20,167 nt of DNA from CAYUIS01 sp964444825 (GCA_964444825.1 CAYUIS010000093.1:1-20167), one strand, 5' to 3'; numbered from the stretch's first letter, positions 6,893-14,933 are shown. Numbers and translations: made by a program. Notes: a model not told the origin generated them from the sequence alone.

Positions 6893-8476
6893 ATGCCCGC
6901 CACTGAACAGAGACCAAACATCGTCTTCATTGTCCTCGATACTCATCGCCTCGATCGCCTGGGTTGTTATGGCTACCCACGCGGTGTTTCTCCCAATCTA
7001 GATGCCTTTGCCCAAGGCGCAACCATTTTTGATAGCGCTATCTCACCTGCTCAGTGGACGATTCCGGCCCATGCCTCCCTCTTTAGCGGTGAACCTGCCA
7101 GCATTCACATGACGGTGCAGTCAGGGGATATTCTGGATGCTCGTTTCCAAACATTGGCTGAGCGTCTACGGGCGAGTGGCTATCGAACGATAGGGTTCTG
7201 CAACAACCCCCTGGTGGGTGTGATCAACAATGGATTAAGGCGCGGCTTTGAGACCTTTTACAACTATGGTGGCGCGATTCCGTCCGTGCCTCCTAGGGCG
7301 GCCAGGCGGGTGTTTGCTCCCTTCAGCAAGTTGTGGGCGTTCTACACCCAGATGCTGCGCCGGATCGCATATCCAATTCAGAATGCTTTTGCCAACTCTA
7401 GTCAGATCTTTCAGGCGGCTCTACGTCCTTTTTGGGTGCCTTTGTGGACCCGCGTCGCAAACTTTAAGGGTGATACGGCCCGTTCCATCCGGGACGTTGC
7501 CGAGTTCGTTGGGCAGCAGATGGAGGTGGGCGACACGAGGCCCTACTTTTTGTTCTTTAACCTGATGCAGACACATCTCCCATTCCGCCCGCCTGAGAGC
7601 TTTGTACGGACCTTTGCGCCGCGTTGTTTAGAGGACCGTGCAGCCCGTGGGTTTATGCGCACCTTTAACAAACATGCGGTACGCTGGGTGACGCCGATGG
7701 AAGTGCCGCTATCTGATCTGGAATCACAGACGCTGAGCGACATGTACGACGCCGAGGTGGCGTATCAGGACCATCTGCTTGCCGAGTTACTCGCTGTCCT
7801 GAATGAACCAGAGCACCTCGCCAATACGATGGTGATTTTGGTATCCGATCACGGTGAGATGCTGGGCGAGCATCAGTTGATGGGACATGCCTTTGGCGTC
7901 TACCAAGAGTTGATTCACGTGCCGCTGGTCATCCGGTTCTCCGGACAGACGGAGGGTCGGCGCGTCACGGATCCGGTGTCCACCACCAGGCTGTTTCACA
8001 CGGTACTGGAGGTCGCCGGTGTGGAACAGTACCAAACGTTCTACAGTCCGGCTGTGGACGTCAGGAGTCAGAGTCTGGCCCGTGAAGCCAGCAATGCTGG
8101 CAGGTCACAGCGGGCTGTCTTTAGCGAAGCCTACGCGCCTGAGTATGCGCTTGGCATCGTGGAATCTCGTGTACCGAATATGATCGAGCGATCACACTGT
8201 CGAGCCACACACTGGGCGGTGTATGACGGATGCTACAAGTTGATCCGGGTCGAGAATGTCCACGACCAACTGTTCGCGCTAGATGTCGATCCGTCTGAGA
8301 TGTTTGGCCTGGAGCCGGGCGCGGAGGATGGGTGGCGGCGACGCTTGGTGGCTCACCTGGCACGCTTCAATGAGAAAGTGGGGGCACGCAGGCCAGAGAA
8401 TTGGACCCGGCAGAAGACGAACCTGGATAATGAGGTCGTGCGGCAGCGTTTGCGAGACCTGGGTTACCTCGAGTGA
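6893..8476 (+). CDS. Sulfatase/alkaline-phosphatase superfamily hydrolase with Thr at the nucleophile position
   Basis: A cytoplasmic-type protein of 527 aa with no signal peptide, which would hydrolyse or transfer a sulfate or phosphate ester. The N-terminal 'RPNIVFIVLDTHRLDRLGCY' carries metal ligand Asp16. The active-site segment 'WTIPAHASLFSG' has Thr56 where sulfatases have the Cys or Ser of C/S-x-P-x-R that becomes formylglycine, and His60 in place of the Arg. The distal metal site 'VSDHGEMLGEHQLMGH' has Asp319 and His320. A C-terminal 'YDGCYKLIRVENVHDQLFAL' strand region is typical of the family. Thr nucleophiles are known in LtaS-type phosphoglycerol transferases and other phosphatases of this superfamily, so a phosphoesterase or phosphotransferase activity is as likely as sulfatase. 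The ATG at 6893 follows AGGGGGA with short spacing. It lies 81 bp after the PAP2-like gene and 66 bp before lgt. Confidence 0.85.
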   Translation: MPATEQRPNIVFIVLDTHRLDRLGCYGYPRGVSPNLDAFAQGATIFDSAISPAQWTIPAHASLFSGEPASIHMTVQSGDILDARFQTLAERLRASGYRTIGFCNNPLVGVINNGLRRGFETFYNYGGAIPSVPPRAARRVFAPFSKLWAFYTQMLRRIAYPIQNAFANSSQIFQAALRPFWVPLWTRVANFKGDTARSIRDVAEFVGQQMEVGDTRPYFLFFNLMQTHLPFRPPESFVRTFAPRCLEDRAARGFMRTFNKHAVRWVTPMEVPLSDLESQTLSDMYDAEVAYQDHLLAELLAVLNEPEHLANTMVILVSDHGEMLGEHQLMGHAFGVYQELIHVPLVIRFSGQTEGRRVTDPVSTTRLFHTVLEVAGVEQYQTFYSPAVDVRSQSLAREASNAGRSQRAVFSEAYAPEYALGIVESRVPNMIERSHCRATHWAVYDGCYKLIRVENVHDQLFALDVDPSEMFGLEPGAEDGWRRRLVAHLARFNEKVGARRPENWTRQKTNLDNEVVRQRLRDLGYLE

Positions 8477-8477
8477 G

Positions 8478-8516
8478 CGGTCGCCACCTTGGGTGCCAAA
8501 TCGGGTGGTACGACCG
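8478..8516 (+). repeat. Compound hairpin between the sulfatase-like gene and lgt
   Basis: CGGTCG-CCACC (8478-8488) pairs with GGTGG-TA-CGACCG (8504-8516), eleven base pairs with a 2-nt bulge. Inside the loop TTGG (8489-8492) pairs with CCAA (8496-8499). It starts 2 nt after the upstream stop codon and ends 14 nt before the lgt ribosome site (GGAG, 8531-8534). No U-tract follows. An attenuation, processing or mRNA-protection role is possible. Confidence 0.5.
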
Positions 8517-8542
8517 AACATCATATTTCCGGAGTTGAGTAA

Positions 8543-9442
8543 ATGATCGATCCAGTGGCTTTCACCATACCCATCGTCAACATCGCGATCCGCTGGTATG
8601 GTATCATCATGATCACTGGCATTCTCGTTGGTGCCTGGATCACGGTCCGCGGGGTGCAGCGAGCAGGAGAGAACCCGGATCACGTGTGGGATGCTCTTGT
8701 GTGGGCTATTCCGGCCGGTATCATCGGAGCGAGACTGTGGTACGTGGTCAATGACATCCTGGGTGGAGGCTCTTACTATCTGGAGCATCCTGTCAGCATC
8801 ATCAACATACCCGAGGGAGGGCTTCATTACTACGGTGCTCTGCTGTTCGGTGGGGTGGCGGCCTATGCCTATGTTCGGCGTCACAAACTGGATATGAGAT
8901 TGTTCCTGGACTCGGTCGCGATGGCCTTGCTGATCAGCCAGGCCTTGATCCGCCCGGCCAACTATATCAACCAGGAACTCTACGGCCCGCCTACAGATCT
9001 GCCCTGGGGTATTTCGATCAGTCCCCCGTTTCGAAGGCCCCCTTGGAACGACCTCAGTCTCTATCCAGTGGAGACGACGCGCTTCCATCCTGCTTTTGCG
9101 TACGAGATGGTATGGAACTTGATGGCGGCTGGTCTGTTGTTCTGGGTATCTCGTCGCTTCTCCGGCAAGTTGCGACCAGGGGCAAAGTTTGCGGGCTGGC
9201 TGATCCTGGCTGGTGTCGGTCGTGTGCTTCTTGAGTGGTTTCGGCCGGATCAGCCCCGCGTGCCAGGGACGGATATCAGTTATACCCGCATCGTGGCAGC
9301 TCTGATGGCTCTAGTTGGTGTGGTATGGCTCCTGGTCAGATATGAGGTGCTGCGTTTGCCTTTCCTATCCCCGGGATCGACTTCCTACGAAATTGCGCCA
9401 TCAGAGCCCGCCGATTCTGATTCCCCAGAAGAATCGGTTTGA
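8543..9442 (+). CDS. lgt: Prolipoprotein diacylglyceryl transferase
   Basis: Transfers diacylglyceryl from phosphatidylglycerol to the lipobox cysteine of prelipoproteins, in the cytoplasmic membrane. At 299 aa it is slightly longer than most, the extra being a soluble acidic tail after about residue 275. The start 'FTIPIVNIAIRWYGIIMITG' is the usual first membrane segment. 'GGLHYYGALLFGG' and 'IRPANYINQELYGP' are the family signatures, with Arg137, Asn140 and Glu145 matching the essential E. coli Arg143, Asn146 and Glu151. 'GRVLLEWFRPDQ' keeps Arg227 and Glu231. Where E. coli has His103 there is Tyr97, and the Tyr235 position is Ala. ATG 8543 has GGAG 8 nt upstream. It is the last gene of the plus-strand set and converges on the large minus-strand gene 18 bp away. 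Confidence 0.93.
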   Translation: MIDPVAFTIPIVNIAIRWYGIIMITGILVGAWITVRGVQRAGENPDHVWDALVWAIPAGIIGARLWYVVNDILGGGSYYLEHPVSIINIPEGGLHYYGALLFGGVAAYAYVRRHKLDMRLFLDSVAMALLISQALIRPANYINQELYGPPTDLPWGISISPPFRRPPWNDLSLYPVETTRFHPAFAYEMVWNLMAAGLLFWVSRRFSGKLRPGAKFAGWLILAGVGRVLLEWFRPDQPRVPGTDISYTRIVAALMALVGVVWLLVRYEVLRLPFLSPGSTSYEIAPSEPADSDSPEESV

Positions 9443-9470
9443 GTGTGTTCCCCATTGGAGCTACCGATTC
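9431..9470. terminator. Possible bidirectional terminator between lgt and the FG-GAP protein gene
   Basis: GAATCGGT (9431-9438) and ACCGATTC (9463-9470) form a perfect 8-bp inverted repeat spanning both stop codons of the convergent genes. The 24-nt loop is long and no T-run follows on either strand, so it is at best a weak or Rho-independent-like terminator. Confidence 0.3.
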
Positions 9471-12400
9471 GCTGAGCGCACAATCAGCGGTAGGTATGCT
9501 TTTCGTTCGGTTGCTGGATTCAGGTCCAGGTGCCACACCTGCCAATTGTCCCACGTTATCTCGTTCGACATTCGCTGTTCGTCTACGGTGAAACGAACGA
9601 CCTTGCCTGGTGTACCGCAGCCGGTCGCCCCCAGACCGTCAGAGAACACGTGCACCACGTAGCCGATCTGTCCGCTGATGTCTCGCGATTTGCCTTGACC
9701 ACACGGCGCGTCGCCTATCCAGGCACCGATGGTCATACCTGCGGTGGGTGTAAAGCCCTCTCCCGGGAGTATCGTGCCATAGAAAGTGGAGGGGGGTTCG
9801 GGTAGGCCCTGGTCCGCCTCACCTGCCATGTTCGCTCCCGCCACCCCGGTCTTCAGGTGGAGGGTGATGCTATCAGAGGCATTGATCCAATACCCCTTGC
9901 CGAACTCTAGCACACCGAGGCTGTTGCCCCAATCTGGCATCGTGACGTCATAGATTCTCCAGGGATCGTTCGTGTCGTTGGCTTCAAATCCATAGACCGT
10001 GGTGTAAACGCCCTGGATGGAGATCAAGGCTTCTGTAACCCGCCGTGTGGCGTACACAGGATAAGAGATCAGGTTCCAGCCGGGCCCGTACAGTGGTATC
10101 TTGACGCTGGCCATCAACGCGTACACGCCCTGCCCCTGGCTGGGGGCCGACACCAGATTGTAATAGGTATCGAGGATGGTATCCAGAGCTGACCAAGAGG
10201 AACCATCCCAAAAGTAGAGCAAGAGGTCGGCTTCGTTGGCCCCTGCCACCAGGACGTCGTTGCTGAGGTACTGGATGGAGGCAGAGCCGGCAGGGAGGGT
10301 GAAACCTGAGGAGGCGACCAGGTTGTAGCCTTGACCGATGAGGGTACGGCCGGGGGGCAAGGGAGGAAGGCCAGCCATACCCTGGATGGTGAAGAAGGTG
10401 CCGGTGATGAAATCGATGGGGTTCTCGGTGAAAAAGATCATCTGACCGTCGGGAGACAGGATGGGTGCACCTGCGCCACGGAACATGCCACCCGCGCCAC
10501 GGAACATGCCACCCGCGCCACGGAACATGCCGCCTGCGCCGCGGAACATACCGCCTGCGCCACGGAACATACCGGGGTTGCCGCCGATGGTATAGGCGAT
10601 GATGGTCTCGCGCCGGGGGCTGGTCTCGGTCGCCGGTTCCTCGACCCAAAGCTGGATGTTGCCGGACATGGCAGGGTAAGCGAGCTCGAGAGTGCCGGAG
10701 TAAGCGTCGTCAGTTGGGAGGAGGGTAATGGGGTCCTGGCCGTAACCGAGGTCGGGGAAGACGCGGGCGCGGAGAGGGAAGGAAAAGGAGACAGGATTGG
10801 TGACGTTGATGGTGAGCGTGGTGGAGTTGATGGGGGTAAGGGTGATGATGGGGTTCCAGTTGGCATCCTGACGCATTGCCAGGCGGTCGTCGCCGGGATC
10901 GATGGTCTCACATCCAAACTGGGCCATTGGGCGGTCAAAGACGCACAGGCGATCGTCGACTTGAGCGCCACGGGCGATGATGCGGTTCTGGCCGCCGAAG
11001 GGGCTGCCAAGATTGACCACGTACTCATCGCGCAGCAGATAGGCACGACCCTCCGAGGAACTGGCTCCTCCACCCTCATAGTCTATGTAGAAGGTGGGGT
11101 CCACCAGGGTATCGGTGGGGGTGTAGGGGTTGTGGATGTGGATGTGAGCGAAATCAAAGGGCATGGTGCTGGGCCCTGCATTCGTCGCCGTTGGCGAGAT
11201 CAACCACTGGTACCAGAGCTGCATGGTCTCCCACTCGTTCCTGCCGAGGGTCTGTTCGGGGAGTGTGTTATGGCAGTAGGTCTGCCAGTAGGCTTCGTCG
11301 GCGATGAACTCGGTGTTATCGGGCCTGTCGTAGAGGTCGCCCATGGCACTGCCCTGACAGGTATCGACCGAGATCAGGTTGCCGGTATCATCCATACCCA
11401 GATAGACGTCGTCGTGGAAGAGCAGGTAGTGGCTGAGTTCGTGGGCCAGGATGATGGCCCAATCATCGCCCAGTGACTGGCCCGGATTGCCGTAGCGATT
11501 CCAGGCTGAACCCATCGTGACCTGGCCAGGGCTGTAGCGGATGGTATCGGTAGGTATATCGTGGTCGGGGTCGATTGTATCGGTTGTGACGATGCCGCCC
11601 TGGATGGCAAAGGGGCGCAGGCGATTGTTTGCCTTGATCACCACGTGGCTGTAGACCCACTCATCGACATTCTGAAAGACCTCAATATCGCCAAGCGCGA
11701 CCTGCCCATTGCTAAAGTCGTAGAGATACTCGGATGCGCGCTGCAGGTCGAACTGGAGCTGCTCCAGGTACGCAGTGTCTTTGTGCGCATCCCATTCCAG
11801 CGACATGCTCAGGTTGAAGAGGATGAGAGGGTTGCTGGCGGACACGGTCAGGGTCTGGACACCGCTGGCGGTCACGGTGTAGGCATCTACCCCCATAACG
11901 GTTGGCGTGCCGCTGGTATAGTACACTGTGTAGGACTCTGTCCACGTGATAGGGAGCATAGCCAGAAGCCGATCGCCTTCATCCAACTGTGATCGCCCCT
12001 GCAAATAACCCTGTAGGTCAGTGTGGAAGGGGTTTCCTGCGCTGTCGGCGATCAGGGAGCCGCCGGACGATTGGCCAGCCGGCAGACGATAGATGATGGC
12101 GTCCGCGGTGGGCACCGTGCCACTCATCACGCGCACCTGCGTGCCCCGCACGCGGAAGGGAAAGGTCTGCGAACCATAGCTGCCGTACAGATAGGGTCCA
12201 GGGGTTGAGTTGGCCGCGTGGGTGATGACGGGCACCGCCACCAATCGGAAGACCACGTTATCGCTCTGGCCGAAGAAACCACTGCCAAAGACGTCCCAGT
12301 TGTACGTGTAGGTTGCCGTCGTGACCAGGTTCGCAGTGACTGTACCGCTCGCAGCCGCCGCGGGGAACCAGCGCCCACCGCCATCGGGTGAGTAGAAGGC

Positions 12401-14785
12401 GCGCACAACCTTGACCAAGTCGCCCTGTGGATCGGACAGGGTGTAGGTGATGGGAATGCTAGATCCAGACCAAATCTGTGGATCGGAGTAAAGGTCTGCA
12501 TTCGATCCGGGCCGGGCCAGGCTGACCACGGGCACAGAACCGGGGAGCGAGCGCCCGTCCCGTGTGTTGAGGAGTAGGGCATCACCTGCGGCCAGGTCGA
12601 GGTCGCCGTCACCATCCACATCTCCCCAGGCAACGGAGTAGGCGCTGATGCCCGCGTCTGCCGACCACACGGCGCGACCGACGAGTGTTCCATCGTCGTT
12701 TCGGTACATCCGGACGCGCTGGCCACCGGCCGCCAGGTCGAGATCGCCGTCGCCATCATAGTCTCCCCAAGCGACACAGTATCGATATTGACCGTCACTA
12801 TCAACCGACGACCAGACAGCGCTGGGTGTTAGCGCCCCGCCGTCGTTACGATATAGCCGGTTGAGCGTGCCCCCGGTCGCCAGATCGAGGTCGCCGTCGC
12901 CGTCATAGTCACCCCATGCGACACATCGTGTATAGTCGGTCTCACTGGTGGAATAGACGGCACCGGCGGTTAGCATGCCGCCATCGTTCCGGTATAGCCG
13001 GTCGGGACCCGACCGGTTACCTGCGGCCAGGTCGAGATCGCCGTCGCCGTCCACGTCGCCCCAAGCGAGGCTCTTTGTATAGTCGGCTTCAGCGGTGGTG
13101 TACACGGCGTTGGCGGTCAACGTCCCGTCGTCGTTGCGGAAGAGAAAGTTGTGCAGAGGTGCCGAGCTACCTTCCAAGCCTACCGCCAGGTCGAGGTCGC
13201 CGTCGCCATCATAGTCGGCCCAGGCCACACTCGCAGGCTCGTATGTCGGGAGGGTGAATACGGCACTGGCAGTGAGAGTCGCGCCCTCGTTATGGTACAA
13301 CCGCCGGCCACTTATCAGGTCTAGGTTGCCATCGCCATCATAGTCACCCCAGGCCACGCCGAAGGTGTATACAGCTTCGGTGGGCGAATAGACAGCCCTG
13401 CCGGTGAGTGTCCCGTCGTCATTACGGTACAGCTTGTCGTTCGGAGGAATGTAGGCATTCCCTGCGAACAGGTCGAGGTCCTCGTCGCCGTCGTAATCGC
13501 CCCAGGCCACGCTGAAAGTGTCGTCGTCATCGGCGGGTGACCAGACCGGTGTGGTGCCCAGCGTCGCGCTGTCGTTAGAATATATCCGGTTAGGTTGGTT
13601 CTGGTTCCCGATAGCGAGATCAAGGTCGCCGTCGCCGTCCACGTCGCCCCAGGCAACGGTATAGACACGGTCGTCCAGGGATGACGACCAGACGGTGCTG
13701 GTGATAAGTGTGCCGCCATCGTTGCGATACAGCCGAACGGTATACGGCGGGGTTGTGGTTCCCCCGACGAGGTCGAGGTCACCGTCGCCGTCATAGTCAC
13801 CCCAGGCCATTGTTCTGCCGGCGCCGTCGGTGATTGTCTGATCGCCGGTCAGAATTCCGCCATCGTTGCGGTATAGTCGAATTTCCCCTCCTCTTCCTAC
13901 GGCCAGGTCGGGGTCACCGTCGTTGTCATGGTCGCCCCAGGCTATGACGTCAACGTTGACCACAGGAATGGTCTGGGTGGCGGTCATCGTGAGTGCCCCG
14001 TCGTCGTTGCGGTATATCAAGACTTTCCCAGGCGGTCCATAAGGTATCGCCGCAACTCCCACGGCGAGATCCAGGTCGCCGTCGCTGTCCACATCTCCCC
14101 AGGCCACGCTGTGGGTGAAGCTGATCTCAGTTGTGGAGTAGGTGGCTGTCGTGGCAAGTCTTGTTCCGTCATTGTGGTACACGTGATCAGGTCCCGTACC
14201 GTTCCCAGCGGCCAGGTCGAGGCGACCGTCGCCGTCCACGTCGCCCCAGGCCACATTCCAGGTGGGCTCGTCCTCTGTCGAGGACCAGTCCGCGCTGGCG
14301 GCGAGGGTACCGCCGTCGTTGAGATACACCCGGTTGGGATCGCCATAGTTCCCCACGGCCAGATCGAGGTCGCCGTCGCCGTCCACGTCGCCCCAGGCAA
14401 CACTCCGCGTGTCGTCGTCCTCGTCTGACAACCAGGCCAGTGTCATCTGCGGCTCTGAACCTGCCACACCATCGTTGCGGTACATTTTGTTCTCGTGGCC
14501 GTTTCCCACGGCTAAATCGAGATCGCCATCGCCGTCCACGTCGCCCCAGGCGACGCTGTAGGTGGCATCCGTCTCGAGCGATGACCAGGACAGTTCGAAG
14601 GGGCCATCGCCAGAGGCATAAGCCGGGGTTGCTCCCACGATACCGCAGACAAGCATCAAGCCGCCAATGACCACAAGCACCAGCAACAACCATCGTGCTG
14701 GGTGACACAAAACTGAGGTGTCAATGACTGTCTGCGAGAGCGGACTGCCGAGGCGGTCGGTTGACTGTGGAAGTGAGTGATTCAT
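9461..14785 (-). CDS. Giant secreted FG-GAP/VCBS repeat protein with HExxH metalloprotease-like motif
   Basis: A 1774-aa exported protein. A long basic n-region is followed by a hydrophobic core (32-51) and a likely signal peptidase I site after AYA at 55-57. Residues 78-745 hold 14 FG-GAP/VCBS repeats of about 49 aa, each 'VAWGDVDGDGDLDLAVGN' plus 'YRNDGG', with EF-hand-like DxDxDGxxD calcium sites, presumably a beta-propeller. An Ig-like stretch lies near 745-860. His1115-Glu-Leu-Ser-His1119 followed by Asp1125 (or His1124) looks like a zincin active site. Five exact MFRGAGG-type units follow at 1406-1440, then a 'GPGWNLISYPVYATRRVTEA' domain (about 1566-1640) and a terminal 'AYLPLIVRSANR'. 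The start at 14785 is supported by AGGAGG a few bases upstream; an upstream in-frame start adds 12 charged residues. A surface adhesin, protease or polymer-binding protein is plausible. Confidence 0.85.
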   Translation of the reverse strand: MNHSLPQSTDRLGSPLSQTVIDTSVLCHPARWLLLVLVVIGGLMLVCGIVGATPAYASGDGPFELSWSSLETDATYSVAWGDVDGDGDLDLAVGNGHENKMYRNDGVAGSEPQMTLAWLSDEDDDTRSVAWGDVDGDGDLDLAVGNYGDPNRVYLNDGGTLAASADWSSTEDEPTWNVAWGDVDGDGRLDLAAGNGTGPDHVYHNDGTRLATTATYSTTEISFTHSVAWGDVDSDGDLDLAVGVAAIPYGPPGKVLIYRNDDGALTMTATQTIPVVNVDVIAWGDHDNDGDPDLAVGRGGEIRLYRNDGGILTGDQTITDGAGRTMAWGDYDGDGDLDLVGGTTTPPYTVRLYRNDGGTLITSTVWSSSLDDRVYTVAWGDVDGDGDLDLAIGNQNQPNRIYSNDSATLGTTPVWSPADDDDTFSVAWGDYDGDEDLDLFAGNAYIPPNDKLYRNDDGTLTGRAVYSPTEAVYTFGVAWGDYDGDGNLDLISGRRLYHNEGATLTASAVFTLPTYEPASVAWADYDGDGDLDLAVGLEGSSAPLHNFLFRNDDGTLTANAVYTTAEADYTKSLAWGDVDGDGDLDLAAGNRSGPDRLYRNDGGMLTAGAVYSTSETDYTRCVAWGDYDGDGDLDLATGGTLNRLYRNDGGALTPSAVWSSVDSDGQYRYCVAWGDYDGDGDLDLAAGGQRVRMYRNDDGTLVGRAVWSADAGISAYSVAWGDVDGDGDLDLAAGDALLLNTRDGRSLPGSVPVVSLARPGSNADLYSDPQIWSGSSIPITYTLSDPQGDLVKVVRAFYSPDGGGRWFPAAAASGTVTANLVTTATYTYNWDVFGSGFFGQSDNVVFRLVAVPVITHAANSTPGPYLYGSYGSQTFPFRVRGTQVRVMSGTVPTADAIIYRLPAGQSSGGSLIADSAGNPFHTDLQGYLQGRSQLDEGDRLLAMLPITWTESYTVYYTSGTPTVMGVDAYTVTASGVQTLTVSASNPLILFNLSMSLEWDAHKDTAYLEQLQFDLQRASEYLYDFSNGQVALGDIEVFQNVDEWVYSHVVIKANNRLRPFAIQGGIVTTDTIDPDHDIPTDTIRYSPGQVTMGSAWNRYGNPGQSLGDDWAIILAHELSHYLLFHDDVYLGMDDTGNLISVDTCQGSAMGDLYDRPDNTEFIADEAYWQTYCHNTLPEQTLGRNEWETMQLWYQWLISPTATNAGPSTMPFDFAHIHIHNPYTPTDTLVDPTFYIDYEGGGASSSEGRAYLLRDEYVVNLGSPFGGQNRIIARGAQVDDRLCVFDRPMAQFGCETIDPGDDRLAMRQDANWNPIITLTPINSTTLTINVTNPVSFSFPLRARVFPDLGYGQDPITLLPTDDAYSGTLELAYPAMSGNIQLWVEEPATETSPRRETIIAYTIGGNPGMFRGAGGMFRGAGGMFRGAGGMFRGAGGMFRGAGAPILSPDGQMIFFTENPIDFITGTFFTIQGMAGLPPLPPGRTLIGQGYNLVASSGFTLPAGSASIQYLSNDVLVAGANEADLLLYFWDGSSWSALDTILDTYYNLVSAPSQGQGVYALMASVKIPLYGPGWNLISYPVYATRRVTEALISIQGVYTTVYGFEANDTNDPWRIYDVTMPDWGNSLGVLEFGKGYWINASDSITLHLKTGVAGANMAGEADQGLPEPPSTFYGTILPGEGFTPTAGMTIGAWIGDAPCGQGKSRDISGQIGYVVHVFSDGLGATGCGTPGKVVRFTVDEQRMSNEITWDNWQVWHLDLNPATERKAYLPLIVRSANR
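10470..10574 (-). repeat. Five tandem 21-bp repeats encoding MFRGAGG units
   Basis: Five consecutive 21-bp units (10470-10490, 10491-10511, 10512-10532, 10533-10553, 10554-10574) differ at only a few third-codon positions. On the minus strand each encodes M-F-R-G-A-G-G, the last unit ending in Ala. The near-identity of the DNA suggests recent slippage expansion. The array links the protease-like part to the C-terminal domains. Confidence 0.9.
12550..14554 (-). repeat. Array of 14 FG-GAP/VCBS repeats (about 49 codons each)
   Basis: Within the giant gene, the motif V/I/M-A-W-G-D-x-D-G-D-G-D-L-D-L recurs 14 times, from residue 78 to about 745. The DNA is strongly conserved at the motif core (on the plus strand, repeated 'gtcgccgtcgccgtc' and 'tcgccccaggc' blocks) and diverges between cores. 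Unit 10 has WAD in place of WGD, unit 8 has DGDED and unit 9 is shortened. Confidence 0.9.
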
Positions 14786-14833
14786 AGTTTCCTCCTCCTG
14801 CTTGACCTTATGCGCTGGCACGCTTATGACTCA

Positions 14834-14882
14834 ATTATAGTATAGTCAATTAGCGTCAAAAAAGCGTCAAAAGAGGCGTGAA
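14834..14882 (-). promoter_or_regulatory. Promoter region of the FG-GAP gene with phased TTGACGC repeats
   Basis: On the minus strand TATAAT (14834-14839) overlaps TATACT (14839-14844). Upstream, TTGACGC occurs at 14853-14859 and 14864-14870, separated by four T bases, with a variant TTCACGC at 14876-14882. The 7+4 arrangement gives an 11-bp period. The nearest TTGACG is only 14 bp from TATAAT, too short for a standard -35 spacing, so the repeats more likely form an activator site. The leader would be about 45 nt. Confidence 0.5.
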
Positions 14883-14933
14883 AACACACCCGGACCGTGC
14901 AGGAGGCGGAATACCAGCGGGGGGAGGGAATCT

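Noticed and set aside
8491..8516. T-box riboswitch before lgt, suggested by GGGTGGTAC
   Set aside because: The string resembles the T-box core, but the next bases differ from it. The 66-bp gap has no room for Stem I, there is no terminator, and lgt is not an expected T-box target. It is better read as one arm of the hairpin at 8478-8516.
10470..10574. CRISPR-like array
   Set aside because: The 21-bp units are directly adjacent with no spacers and are in frame, encoding a protein repeat.
10331..11476. Plus-strand frame of 381 codons inside the giant gene
   Set aside because: It is antisense to the giant gene, including the 21-bp repeats and the HELSH region. Its low-complexity product is explained by reading those repeats backwards.
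14630..14660. Lipoprotein signal on the giant protein (Cys47 in 'LMLVCGIVG')
   Set aside because: The residue before the Cys is Val rather than Gly, Ala or Ser, and the hydrophobic core continues past it to an AYA signal peptidase I site.
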